DNA of 56,037 nt from Woeseiaceae bacterium (GCA_028277185.1 JANQGQ010000024.1:1-56037); one strand, 5' to 3'. Shown: positions 28,970 to 37,688, counted from the first letter of the stretch. A program made the numbers and translations. Notes: a model not told the origin generated them from the sequence alone.

Positions 28970-29474
28970 TACTGGCTCCGGCCTTGGCGAGGACCAGCGC
29001 GCGGAGTTGTTCCGCGCGTTCGCTGTGCAGTCCGTCGATCCTCAGGTCGCCGCCGCTGCCCCCGGCGGTAAACAGCTTGAGCGTTGCCAGCGAGAAGCGC
29101 CGGTCGAGGGGCGAACTGGATGTCTCGACGTGCTGGATGCGGTTGAACGGCACGGCCGTCACGCTGCGCCAGAACACGCCGCTCCGGTAGACCAGGTCCT
29201 TGTCGCGTACGGCGTAGCCCATGCGCGGGACGGCTACGAACGGCCAGACGAGCATCGCAGCCGCGACGAGCGCGGCGCCGCCGAAGACCAGCGTCGCCCG
29301 GATCGGTTCGAAGCCGGGGAGGACCGTGACGAGCGTCGCGCCGACGACGACGAAGCCGACCGTGATCAGCCGGTCGACGAGCAGCCGCTTGCGGTAGGCC
29401 GGGTCGAGCGGCTGCCATTCGAGCGCGTCGGCCCGAGGCAGTTCCTCGACCGGAATTTCAACGTTCTCAAACAA
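28956..29474 (-). CDS. Bacterial PH-domain protein (YdbS-like)
   Basis: 172-residue protein. Two membrane segments (about residues 35-52 and 60-78) are followed by one bPH2 domain (MGYAVRDKDLVYRSGVFWRSVTAVPFNRIQHVE, then LATLKLFTAGG). It is the first gene of a three-gene minus-strand unit with the YdbT-like and TRIC genes. It probably forms a complex with the YdbT-like product, as the pair is always encoded together. Confidence 0.87.
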   Translation of the reverse strand: MFENVEIPVEELPRADALEWQPLDPAYRKRLLVDRLITVGFVVVGATLVTVLPGFEPIRATLVFGGAALVAAAMLVWPFVAVPRMGYAVRDKDLVYRSGVFWRSVTAVPFNRIQHVETSSSPLDRRFSLATLKLFTAGGSGGDLRIDGLHSERAEQLRALVLAKAGASIESE

Positions 29475-29536
29475 TTAGAGGATTCCCGCGGTGCAGTGAT
29501 GCATTATAGGCCAGCGGCCGCCCGAGGCTTAAGATC

Positions 29537-29565
29537 TTGACACGCCCCGGCCCGGGTCGGACAAT
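29537..29565 (+). promoter_or_regulatory. Promoter of the CAT-anticodon tRNA
   Basis: TTGACA at 29537-29542 and GACAAT at 29560-29565, spaced by 17 bases, followed by a C/G-rich discriminator. The tRNA begins 45 bases after the -10 box. The layout is nearly identical to that of the tRNA-Gln promoter, supporting both calls. Confidence 0.7.
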
Positions 29566-29610
29566 TCCCGGCCCTTCGAGGCGCGGCGGCCTCGAGCGCC
29601 CCAAACTTCA

Positions 29611-29687
29611 GGTGATGTAGCTCAGATGGTCAGAGCGGCGGACTCATAACCCGCAGGTCGGTGGTTCAATTCCACCCATCACCACCA
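29611..29687 (+). tRNA. tRNA with CAT anticodon (elongator Met or Ile2)
   Basis: 77-nt cloverleaf with CCA. The acceptor stem GGTGATG/CATCACC is perfect, the D-arm is GCTC...GAGC, the anticodon loop is CTCATAA (anticodon CAT) and the T-arm is GGTGG-TTCAATT-CCACC. The first pair is G-C, so it is not the initiator. Methionine elongator and lysidine-modified isoleucine tRNAs share this anticodon and I cannot separate them by eye. The last pair of the anticodon stem is A31 against C39, a mismatch where close relatives usually have A-T. Confidence 0.92.
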
Positions 29688-29798
29688 TCTTCCCGCTGCG
29701 AGTACAACAACTTGCAGCAGACCGCGGACAGGCACCGCCATGCAATGGCGGTTCTGTGGCGGCAACTAAGGAGTGGCGCGCGGCGACGCGGCGAGTCG

Positions 29799-30371
29799 TT
29801 ACGGTGCGGCAAAGGTAAGTCGTTCGGCTTTTGGACGAAAGAGATGCCGTTGGAGCATCTGATCGATCTTTGTCAAACCGTACGCCGTCACGCTGGCAAC
29901 CCGCTGGGCATCCGGGTCGGAGAACAGCTCGACATGTGTGTTGGTGACAGTGTTCAGGTACAACAACCCGCCGTAAGGCAGTTCATCGCCAACAGACGGT
30001 AGATAGGCCACGCGAGAAACTTCTCGCTGCCCGAGAGCTGGGAGGAAGCCCTGCACATATTCGTTGGGAAATTCACTTGAAAACCGCGGTAACCATTCCT
30101 CGAATTTGATTACCGGGCATATGAGTACATGGGTGTTGAACGCGCGACGGTTCGATCGGTCTATGTCACACTCGTGGGTAAGTACATAGACGATTCCGCG
30201 AGCAGTACGGAAACTGCGGTCGGTTCGGAAGTACAACGGGAATCGGATACCAGAGTAAAGCTGTCCCGCGCCGAGCGAGAGCGCGGCTCCAGAACTAAAG
30301 AATCGGCCCGGCTCGATATCTAGGTTGTCAAAGACAAGCTGGTGTCCATCATCCAGTGTTATCTGTGCCAT
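29799..30371 (-). CDS. Uncharacterised 190-residue protein, last gene of accessory operon
   Basis: I do not recognise a named family. The protein is soluble, with no signal peptide or membrane segment. A motif YVLTHECDID near residues 62-71 contains a His, Glu, Cys and Asp cluster resembling the (S/T)-x-C-D motifs of some uncharacterised proteins encoded in defence or accessory islands, but this is only a resemblance. It is the third gene of a minus-strand operon, 30 bases after the 80-residue gene, and its end lies about 110 bases from the tRNA. Base composition is clearly lower in GC than the flanking chromosome, suggesting acquisition. Confidence 0.7.
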   Translation of the reverse strand: MAQITLDDGHQLVFDNLDIEPGRFFSSGAALSLGAGQLYSGIRFPLYFRTDRSFRTARGIVYVLTHECDIDRSNRRAFNTHVLICPVIKFEEWLPRFSSEFPNEYVQGFLPALGQREVSRVAYLPSVGDELPYGGLLYLNTVTNTHVELFSDPDAQRVASVTAYGLTKIDQMLQRHLFRPKAERLTFAAP

Positions 30372-30401
30372 GGCGGCTGCGAAGAACTCCGGGCGACGCA
30401 G

Positions 30402-30644
30402 TCAATCAAGAATCTCGACAGAGGCGAGCAAGGACTCATGTAGTATTTCCTGCTCCTGTTCGCTGAGGGTCCGAAAGGCCGGGTCTGTGTCGATGGAAAC
30501 AATGAGTTCTGGAATATCCAACATGCCGTTCTGTGGGAGTGGATCCCAAGTAACGGGCACACTTGCCTCCGCGACGACCTGCGTTTGAAGCTCCGCAAGA
30601 TAGGTATCGATTTCCAACGTGCTGCCATCAGTTACTACAAGCAT
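30402..30644 (-). CDS. Small acidic protein of accessory operon
   Basis: 80-residue acidic protein with no recognisable domain. It has a hydrophobic-polar alternating C-terminal helix (LSEQEQEILHESLLASVEILD) and a proline-containing middle. It sits 2 bases after the stop of the TIGR04255-like gene and 30 bases before the 190-residue gene, so all three are almost certainly one transcript. Its size and tight coupling suggest an accessory or antidote-like subunit for the upstream product. That is inference only. Confidence 0.65.
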   Translation of the reverse strand: MLVVTDGSTLEIDTYLAELQTQVVAEASVPVTWDPLPQNGMLDIPELIVSIDTDPAFRTLSEQEQEILHESLLASVEILD

Positions 30645-30646
30645 TG

Positions 30647-31417
30647 TCAGTCCTCCAGACGCTTAACAAGGTCTTCTGGCAGAAGAGAAAAGAACTCGAT
30701 TTTCTCGTAGGTGTGGGCTCGTTCGATCCACCGCTTCAACATCTCGGCATCTGGCGCCATTTGAGCGTCTACGGTCGAAACGTCGATATCCACGACGACT
30801 GTCGTGTCAGGTGGAGGTTGGCCTTGCAAGAAACCGGGTGTTGCGATTCGCACCAAAGCTGCGTGATTTGAGTCAACTTGCCGCCTGAAGTTCAGATTCA
30901 CGGCGTCGTGGACAGGCTCGTTGCAGACACGAAGGTCTACGTCCAATGAGTCCAAGCGGGTGACGAAGTGCTTTTCTGCAGTGAGTGCATTGGTGTATCT
31001 CAAGCCAGCCCTGACGACTGACGTGGGCCGCACGCGGTCCAGGAATATGTCAACCGCAGTTTGGAGATCGCGACTAAGCTCAGTCCAACCACAGTAGCGT
31101 CCAACAACGATAAATGAGAAGACGTGGGGTCCAATTCGAATTTTTCTAGTGGAACCAGCCTCTAGTGGAGCGTCGATGTTCAGCAGATACTGGTACCGCA
31201 GGTTTACGTCTGCTTCGCGCATTGGTGCAGGCAATTGTGCTGCGCCACCTCGCGTGGTTGTGACTTGAGGATAGTGCTGCTCAGCCCAATCCACTATCCG
31301 GCCAACAATTGCCTCTTCAAGTTCGTTCGAATCAAAACGAATCTCGCAGACAACTTCTATGATGCTGTCGTCCTTTAGGCGCGTAGGGAGGTCGCTGGAA
31401 GCGTATCGTGGAGGCAT
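30647..31417 (-). CDS. TIGR04255-like protein, first gene of accessory operon
   Basis: 256-residue protein resembling the uncharacterised TIGR04255 family. Typical features are the N-terminal IIEVVCEIRFD strand, a central FSFIVVGRYCGWTEL segment, and RAGLRYTNALT near residue 157, followed by an alternating beta region and a C-terminal helical WIERAHTYEKIEFF. Members occur sporadically in accessory islands and no biochemical function is established. It leads a tight three-gene operon of low GC beside a tRNA. The start ATG at 31417 has no strong ribosome site that I can see. Family call moderate, function unknown. Confidence 0.72.
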   Translation of the reverse strand: MPPRYASSDLPTRLKDDSIIEVVCEIRFDSNELEEAIVGRIVDWAEQHYPQVTTTRGGAAQLPAPMREADVNLRYQYLLNIDAPLEAGSTRKIRIGPHVFSFIVVGRYCGWTELSRDLQTAVDIFLDRVRPTSVVRAGLRYTNALTAEKHFVTRLDSLDVDLRVCNEPVHDAVNLNFRRQVDSNHAALVRIATPGFLQGQPPPDTTVVVDIDVSTVDAQMAPDAEMLKRWIERAHTYEKIEFFSLLPEDLVKRLED

Positions 31418-31672
31418 ATCTGAGTCGCGGGCCAGACGGCGCAGAGTCTATCATATCAGTGTGGACCGTTAGTCTATGCATGATGTAGGCAATTAGTTGA
31501 GAAATAGTCCGAAGGATCAATTGGTACGGCAGTCCATGTACCCGCTTTCCACAGGAACAAGACCAATTCGCCTTTTGCTCGCCGGCACGGTTCCGCTGAC
31601 GTCGATTGTGTACGCTTCTTGCGTGGTCATGCGAAGTCCTCAAGCTGATACGTGTGGCGCCGAACTCGGTTA

Positions 31673-32083
31673 TCACGGCTGTGCAAACGCCCTGTCGAGC
31701 TTCGCCTTCTCGTCGGCGGCCGCCTTCCAGCGGTGCGGCCGCGGCATCAGGCCGCGCTCGAACGACCCGGTAGAGTTCACGACGCGCTGGATGCCCTTGG
31801 ACACGTCCCGGTGCGCGCGGAACTCGTCCGGCCCGAAGCGCTCCGCGGCGGTGTCGTGGATGACCTGCATGTTCTCGGCCTTTAGCCCAGAGAAGTACGG
31901 CGCGCCGCCAAGCACCGCTCGCGCGAGGTGCTGGTCGCCCTGCAGTATGTTCAACGTCACGAACTCGAACGGCGTCCTCTGCTCGCGGACAAACGCGCGC
32001 AGTTCCGCCGCCTCCTGCGGATTCAACCCGCCGACAATCGCCTTGCAAGTCTCCTCGTCGTAGTGCGCGGCCATCGAGTGCAA
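31673..32083 (-). pseudogene. Rootless coding fragment, probable decayed gene
   Basis: 136 codons with convincing protein-like sequence (HYDEETCKAIVGGLNPQEAAELRAFVREQ..., then FRAHRDVSKGIQRVV). The frame has no ATG start: it stays open upstream only to a TAA near 32160, giving a further short stretch SGLPTQATEGAANDAVAKL, and the first possible start is a TTG at 32083. GC is high, unlike the adjacent operon. I do not recognise the family. It looks like the C-terminal part of a larger gene whose 5' part has been lost, at the edge of the accessory patch. Confidence 0.5.
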
Positions 32084-32252
32084 CTTGGCAACCGCGTCGT
32101 TGGCCGCGCCTTCGGTTGCTTGTGTTGGCAGCCCCGAGCGGGAAGTGCCATGGGTGGTTTAGTTGGCGGTGCTTCGCGTTGAGACGGTTCTATCGCGGTC
32201 CGATCCTGTAACGTCCCATGCGGTCGATGGTACTTGTAGTCCTCGCTCAGAA

Positions 32253-33293
32253 CTATTTCGCGGCTCGGACGACGACCCTTTCGCCGATTCGCGTGACCCG
32301 CAGCGCCGGATCGCGTTCGAGGAACGCGACGAAAGACTCGGGATCGTGGGCATCAAACGTTGCCGTGATCGGCCGCGTTATCGTCGCCGGCAAGTTGACG
32401 TCGATCTGGAGCTGGTTATAGCGATTGAACTCCGTCGCCACGATTGCGAGTGAATCATCGCGGAAGACCAGCCGTTGCTCGCGCCAGGCCGTGCTTTTCT
32501 CGAGATCGGGTACGTCGATGCGCGCTACCTCGCCCGAGCGCCGTGACCGGGCTTCTTCGCCGGCTTCGAGCGTAACGGCCGAGTTGCCTGACTCGATCGT
32601 TGCGGCAGGCTGCAGCGGCTCGACCTTGACCGTGCCCTCGACGACCGTCACCTGTACGCCGTCGTTCCGCCGGTAGACGTTGAACTGCGTCCCGATCGCC
32701 TCCACGGTGACGTCCCCGGAGCGCACGCGGAACGGGCGCTCCGGGTCCCGGGCGACGTCGAACAGCGCCTCGCCCCGGCGCAGATTCAGCTCGCGGCTGT
32801 CGTCTCCGATGCGAACCGTGAGTTCCGACTGCGTGTTGAGATGAACGATCGAGCCGTCGTCCAGGGTAAACAACGTTTGCTGGCCCAAGCCGGTCTCGTA
32901 GTGCTGCACCTGAGTCGCGGGCGGCCACGTCAATGTGGCGCCGACGGCGACCAGCACGGTTGCAGCCAGGCCGCCGAGCCACCAGATACGCCGTCGTGCG
33001 GTCGTGTCGGTCGACGCGACGCCGGGTATCGCCTCGCTCAGCGTCACAACGTTGCTTTCCGCCTCCGCGAGGAGTGCATCGATGTCCAGCTGCTTCTGTG
33101 GGTCGATATCGTCCAGTTCGCGCCATGCGGCAGTCGCGAGCAGAAACTCTTCGACATGCTGCGGCGACTCCTTCAACCACTCGAGCAGTTCGGCGCGGGC
33201 GGACAACGCGAGCGGCTCCTCGTCGAGCCGCAGTACCCAGTCGGCTGCGACTGCCTGAATGGCCTCACGCGCATTCCTGAAGGCATCGATCAT
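32253..33293 (-). CDS. FecR-family anti-sigma / sensor protein
   Basis: 346-residue inner-membrane regulator. The N-terminal cytoplasmic part (about 5-70) has the DUF4880-type pattern DWVLRLDEEPLALSARAELLEW...WREL. A single TM segment (about 118-137, LGGLAATVLVAVGATLTW) is followed by the periplasmic FecR domain (FTLDDGSIVHLNTQSELTV, LRRGEALFDVARDPERPFRV, VEAIGTQFNVY). The C-terminal STN-like region ends FVAFLERDPALRVTRIG. ATG 33293 is chosen because it overlaps the sigma factor stop by ATGA. It probably relays occupancy of the TonB receptor encoded divergently to the sigma factor. Confidence 0.9.
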   Translation of the reverse strand: MIDAFRNAREAIQAVAADWVLRLDEEPLALSARAELLEWLKESPQHVEEFLLATAAWRELDDIDPQKQLDIDALLAEAESNVVTLSEAIPGVASTDTTARRRIWWLGGLAATVLVAVGATLTWPPATQVQHYETGLGQQTLFTLDDGSIVHLNTQSELTVRIGDDSRELNLRRGEALFDVARDPERPFRVRSGDVTVEAIGTQFNVYRRNDGVQVTVVEGTVKVEPLQPAATIESGNSAVTLEAGEEARSRRSGEVARIDVPDLEKSTAWREQRLVFRDDSLAIVATEFNRYNQLQIDVNLPATITRPITATFDAHDPESFVAFLERDPALRVTRIGERVVVRAAK

Positions 33294-33817
33294 TTGACTC
33301 GCTCCCAATCGGGCAGGCCGCGTTCCCGGCACCAGGCAACGGCCTTGAGCAGATGCTTTTTCACCGTGTGTTCGGAGATGCCGAGCTTCTCGGCGATCTC
33401 GCGCCGCGTCAGTCCGTCGCGCTTCTTGAGCAGAAGAATCGCCTGCGTGGTCGGCGGAAGTGCGCGCAGCGCGCGGGCCAGATGCTCGACGCGAATCCTG
33501 CGTTCCAGCGTCACATCCGGCGTTTCGGCCGGTGAGCGCTCCATTGACGGGTCGGTCAGTCGTTCCGGAAGCTGCTCCTGCGTTTGTTCCTTCAATCCGA
33601 GTTCGCGCATGACGTTCGTGGCTACCCGGTACACGTACGCGTGCGGCTGCTGCACCGCATCGGAGTCCTTCATTCTCAGCAGCCGCAAATAGGTCTCCTG
33701 CGCCACGTCGGCGGCGTCCAGCGCCCGGCCGCGAAGCCGGCTCAACAGGTACCGATGCAGCTCATCGTGATACTCGTTGAAGATTGCGTGAACGAATTTC
33801 TTGTTTGGATTGGGCAA
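33290..33817 (-). CDS. ECF RNA polymerase sigma factor (FecI type)
   Basis: About 175 residues from a TTG at 33817. The frame is open to GTG 33952, but the extra 45 residues are low-quality, Pro/Arg-rich and unlike sigma factors, and TTG 33817 has AGGA about 12 bases upstream. Sigma region 2 (YHDELHRYLLSRL...DAADVAQETYLRLL) and region 4 (RALPPTTQAILLLKKRDGLTRREIAEKLGISEHTVKKHL) are complete. It is translationally coupled to the FecR-type gene and divergent from the TonB receptor, the standard cell-surface signalling layout. Confidence 0.9.
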   Translation of the reverse strand: MPNPNKKFVHAIFNEYHDELHRYLLSRLRGRALDAADVAQETYLRLLRMKDSDAVQQPHAYVYRVATNVMRELGLKEQTQEQLPERLTDPSMERSPAETPDVTLERRIRVEHLARALRALPPTTQAILLLKKRDGLTRREIAEKLGISEHTVKKHLLKAVAWCRERGLPDWERVK

Positions 33818-34030
33818 TGGTTCAGATGGTCCTGGTGCTGCGCGTGACGCCCCTATAACAGTGAGAGTGCGGAACGGCGAAAACGGGGTACGGAATCCGG
33901 GTATCGCGGACCAAATGCCAGCTGTCGATGCCCTCGGCCGCCTCGCGTACACCGAATTGTCACATTGCCCCTCTTACCCCTGAAAGAGCGCCGTGAAATC
34001 TGCGTTACTCTAAAAACAGGGGGATTATTG
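33818..34030. promoter_or_regulatory. Divergent control region of sigma factor and TonB receptor
   Basis: About 210 bases with a notably AT-richer stretch just before the receptor start (GAAATCTGCGTTACTC, then AAAAACAGGGGG). AGGGGG seven bases before ATG 34031 is a strong ribosome-binding site and fixes the receptor start. The GTGAAATC...TACTCT pair could be the sigma-dependent promoter, but I cannot assign the ECF consensus. Confidence 0.45.
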
Positions 34031-37000
34031 ATGGGTCGTTCCACTCTACTACTGACAGCATGCCTGCTGTCGGTTCTTGCCGGCAACGGGGTGCTGGCGC
34101 AAACGTCATTCGAGGTCGACATTCCTGCACAGCCGGTCGGCGACGCGCTGAATCAGTTCGCCGAGCAATCCGGACTGCAGGTCGTGCTGTACGCGGACGA
34201 TGCAGAGGGCGTGGAGACCCCCGCGGTCGCGGGCACCTTCGAAGACAGCCATTTCGTGCTCGACGCACTGCTGGCGAGCACCGGTCTCGAGTACGAATTC
34301 ATCAACGAGCGCACGGTAGCCGTCAACGCCGTCGCCGACGACACCGAGAGGTCAAGTGACCGGGGAAACCGCCGGACGGCGTCGAGCCCGACGTCGACGG
34401 GCCAGGCGCCAACGAGCAATGACGGCGATAGTGCGGAAGAACTCATCGCAGCCGCCGTGGAATCCGCCGCCGCGGGGAAACCGGCCGAGGAACTCGAGGA
34501 AATCGTGGTTACGGGGAGCCGGCTCGTCCACGATCCGGGCAAGCTGACGCGACAGATCACCGTTTTCAACCGCGACGAAATCGAACGCAGCGGCGCCACC
34601 CGGCTCGACGAGTTCCTGCAGCGGTTGCCGCAGAACGTGAACGCGCCGAACAACGTCGGCTCGGGATTCGCGCCGCCGGGGATTGGCGAACCGACCTTCG
34701 GGCTCGGCGACAACGTGTTCGCGGGCAGCAGCATCAATCTGAGGGGGCTGGGCTCCCAGTACACGCTGATCCTGATCAACGGCCGGCGACCGGCACGCGG
34801 CGGTCAGTTCGGCGCGATTACCGACATCAGCAACATCCCGATCGATCGTATCGAGCGCATCGAAATCCTGTTCGACGGCGCGGCGGCAATCTACGGCGCC
34901 GACGCCGTCGGCGGCGTCGTCAACATCATCACCAACCGGGAGTTCGAAGGTACCAGCGTAGCGGCGGCATACAGCGATACGGAGGACGGCGGCGGCGCGC
35001 GCTACAACCTGCAGCTCGGGCGCACCTTCAACTGGGATTCGGGTTCGCTCACGGCCAGCGTGACCTACCAGGCCCAGGATCAGATCGACGGCGCCGCGCG
35101 TCCGAACATCGTCCTGGACAACAATGCGGTTGAGGCCGTCAGCGATGACCTGTATCTGCCGCCCTCCGTCAACGGCAATGTCCGCGGCAATCGGCGGAGC
35201 GCCTTCGTCGACGGTGAGATCGTGACGAGCTTCGCGCCGCTCATGTGGGTGAACGGCGATCAGCGGTTGAGCGCCGGCGTGGAGGTGCCGGCTCTGCGGC
35301 TCGTCACCACCGACACCGGCGTCGAATTCGTCGAGACCACGACCATCGTCAGTCGTCAGAACCCCGTCTTGGGTCCCAGGCTCTTCTGGATCGACGAAGC
35401 CGCCCACCGGCCGCAGGATCCGGCGACGCTGGGATTCACGCCCGTCTTCCAGGCCGACCTCCCGCAGTACGGAGGGCAGCCACTGGGGCTTGCCGACGTC
35501 AGCACCAGCGGGCAACTGGGCGACAGCGTCTTTATTCCGTTCGAGGGTCAGGCCATATCGCCGGAAGACGAGACCTACAGTATTGCTCTGAATCTGCGGC
35601 AGGACTTCTCGGACAACTTGAGTTCATCCCTAAGTCTGGCCTACACGGATACGTACAAGGCGAGCAACAATCTTGGCAACGATACCACGGCGATCATACC
35701 CGCGGACTCGCCGAGCAACCCGTTTCGGCAGAATTTCGACTATTCGTTTCAGAACCAGTTTCCGCAGCAGTTTCAGGAGGTCAGCGTAAAGGGCTACAAC
35801 GTGTCCGGCGGCATCGGCTGGGACTTCGCCGATGATTGGACACTGGCTTTCGGTTTCGGCATCTCCGAACTCGAGAACGAATCCGACATAACGAATTTCC
35901 TCCGGGTGTCGGGCGTCGGGCCGGACAATCTGGACGCGCGCCTTCGAGGCTACTATTCCCCCAATGGTCAGCCGCGCCAGTTCACCGGCAGCAGCTTCAA
36001 CGATCCGCTGCTCGGCTACGGCAGTATCGACGAGATGACGGAAGCGCTCGTCGTCCCGTTCGTAAACGTACACAACCATTCCGAGTCCTACGACGCGGAC
36101 ATCCGCCTGCAGGGATCGTTGTTCCGGCTGCCCGGCGGCGACGTTCGCACCAGCCTGTCCTTGCGCTACCGCGAGGACAAGGCGGAGATATTCGACAACA
36201 GTCCGCTGGCCAGCGGCAACTTCCAGTCGCCGCTGGGCAGTGACGCCTTGGACTACGAGGAGCGCTTCGGAGCAAGCGCCAGCAGTGTGGGCGCCGAGTT
36301 CTCCGTTCCCGTTTTCGGCAACGACTTCAAACTGCCGCTCGTCGATCGTCTGCTGCTGAGCATGAGCGGCACGCTCGAGGACTACTCCAATACGGACGAA
36401 GACGGGTTCAACTGGGCGGCCGGCTTGAACTGGAGCCTCACCGAGGAGTTCGTGATTCGACTCAACCGGACGTTCAGCCTCAGAGTGCCCGATTCGGTGC
36501 GCACGGCACGCGAGCCGCGATGGATGCTGAGCAACTTCTACGATCTGTACATCAACGTCGACGACCTGTCCCCGGCGATACGGGTGAACGAACCATTGTG
36601 GCGGATAGAGGGCGGCGCCAATCACCTCGAGCCCGAACGTAACTACGGCACCGCGCTGGCGTTCATCTACCGGCCCTCGTTTGCCGAGGGGCTGGATATA
36701 CAGCTGAGCATCAGCGAGTCGCATACGGTCGACCAACTGGGCAACCCGTCGATGGGCAGGTGGACGCTCGACACGGTAACGCCCGACGCGGTACGCGATA
36801 ATCCGCTGTTTGCCTTCGGCGACCCCGCGAACAATCCCTTTCACGCAGCCGCGACAGGCGAGGTCCGGGATCCGGTTACCGGACAGATACTGCCCGATCC
36901 GGCGCTCATCCAGCCGGGGGACCTGATCTTCGACGCGCGTGAATACAACATCGGCGACACCTTCAACCGCGGTGCCGATCTGCAGATCCGCTACAACCTG

Positions 37001-37657
37001 AACACCGACTTCGGCGACTGGATGCTGACCTGGCGCCACCAGTATCTCGACGTGAACGAGGTAACCCGTACCAATCTTTGCGAGCAGGTAGAGGTGGGCT
37101 GCACCAATGTGGATTTTGCAGGACGAGATCGGGGGTGGGGTGAGCCGATCGATACCGTGGGAGAGGTATCCCGCAGCAACTTCACCAATTGGTTTGCCCT
37201 GCCGCGCAACAGGGGAACCGTCGAACTGTTCTGGGGGTACCGGGGTTTGGGCGTGACGCTCGTAACGCAGTACGTGGATACGACGTCGGTCACCAAGACC
37301 GAAACGCAGACAGAGTTCGTGGTCGTGGACTACATCGAGTTCGGCGACATGCGGTTCCCGGTATTAGAGGAACAAACCAGCACCAACATCCTCAGGGAAG
37401 AGACCACGCCTGAGCGGGCGCTGGATATGACGGTGAGCTACGACTTCGGCCAGGGCGCGCTGTTCGACGCGCCGCCGCGCTGGCTCGAGAACGCGAGCAT
37501 CTCGCTCGCGGTCTCAGGGCTGTACGTCAGGGATCGGAAGCAGGAGGTGGTCTATCTGCAGCAGGAATTCGAGTTGCCGAACCTGGTCGACGTCAACCGC
37601 CTGGCGATCAACCCGCGCGGACGGGGGTATTCCCTGCGCTTCGCTACCACGTTTTGA
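34031..37657 (+). CDS. TonB-dependent outer-membrane receptor with STN signalling domain
   Basis: 1208-residue receptor. A signal peptide (LLLTACLLSVLAGNGVLAQ) is followed by an STN domain (about 27-100, FEVDIPAQPVGDALNQFAEQSGLQVVL). After an Ala/Ser-rich linker comes the plug (from about 156, EEIVVTGSRL; LILINGRRPA; AIYGADAVGGVVNIIT) and a large beta-barrel ending in an aromatic C-terminus (SLRFATTF). Its size and plug belong to the large receptors of environmental bacteria, often for peptides or glycans rather than iron chelates. The STN domain plus divergent FecI/FecR genes indicate transenvelope signalling. ATG 34031 is favoured over the upstream frame because of its ribosome site and the signal peptide. 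The substrate is unknown. Confidence 0.93.
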   Translation: MGRSTLLLTACLLSVLAGNGVLAQTSFEVDIPAQPVGDALNQFAEQSGLQVVLYADDAEGVETPAVAGTFEDSHFVLDALLASTGLEYEFINERTVAVNAVADDTERSSDRGNRRTASSPTSTGQAPTSNDGDSAEELIAAAVESAAAGKPAEELEEIVVTGSRLVHDPGKLTRQITVFNRDEIERSGATRLDEFLQRLPQNVNAPNNVGSGFAPPGIGEPTFGLGDNVFAGSSINLRGLGSQYTLILINGRRPARGGQFGAITDISNIPIDRIERIEILFDGAAAIYGADAVGGVVNIITNREFEGTSVAAAYSDTEDGGGARYNLQLGRTFNWDSGSLTASVTYQAQDQIDGAARPNIVLDNNAVEAVSDDLYLPPSVNGNVRGNRRSAFVDGEIVTSFAPLMWVNGDQRLSAGVEVPALRLVTTDTGVEFVETTTIVSRQNPVLGPRLFWIDEAAHRPQDPATLGFTPVFQADLPQYGGQPLGLADVSTSGQLGDSVFIPFEGQAISPEDETYSIALNLRQDFSDNLSSSLSLAYTDTYKASNNLGNDTTAIIPADSPSNPFRQNFDYSFQNQFPQQFQEVSVKGYNVSGGIGWDFADDWTLAFGFGISELENESDITNFLRVSGVGPDNLDARLRGYYSPNGQPRQFTGSSFNDPLLGYGSIDEMTEALVVPFVNVHNHSESYDADIRLQGSLFRLPGGDVRTSLSLRYREDKAEIFDNSPLASGNFQSPLGSDALDYEERFGASASSVGAEFSVPVFGNDFKLPLVDRLLLSMSGTLEDYSNTDEDGFNWAAGLNWSLTEEFVIRLNRTFSLRVPDSVRTAREPRWMLSNFYDLYINVDDLSPAIRVNEPLWRIEGGANHLEPERNYGTALAFIYRPSFAEGLDIQLSISESHTVDQLGNPSMGRWTLDTVTPDAVRDNPLFAFGDPANNPFHAAATGEVRDPVTGQILPDPALIQPGDLIFDAREYNIGDTFNRGADLQIRYNLNTDFGDWMLTWRHQYLDVNEVTRTNLCEQVEVGCTNVDFAGRDRGWGEPIDTVGEVSRSNFTNWFALPRNRGTVELFWGYRGLGVTLVTQYVDTTSVTKTETQTEFVVVDYIEFGDMRFPVLEEQTSTNILREETTPERALDMTVSYDFGQGALFDAPPRWLENASISLAVSGLYVRDRKQEVVYLQQEFELPNLVDVNRLAINPRGRGYSLRFATTF

Positions 37658-37688
37658 GGTCTGGTTGAGCGCTCCAATGCGCTCCGTC

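Noticed and set aside
31497..32063. Plus-strand 188-codon frame in the accessory patch
   Set aside because: It is antisense to the better protein-like fragment at 31673-32083 and lacks recognisable features.
29688..32252. Integrated prophage or conjugative island at the tRNA
   Set aside because: No integrase, phage structural gene or duplicate of the tRNA 3' end could be found, so only an accessory patch is claimed.
33818..33952. GTG-started N-terminal extension of the ECF sigma factor
   Set aside because: The extra residues are Pro/Arg/Ser-rich and would leave almost no control region; kept only as an alternative start.
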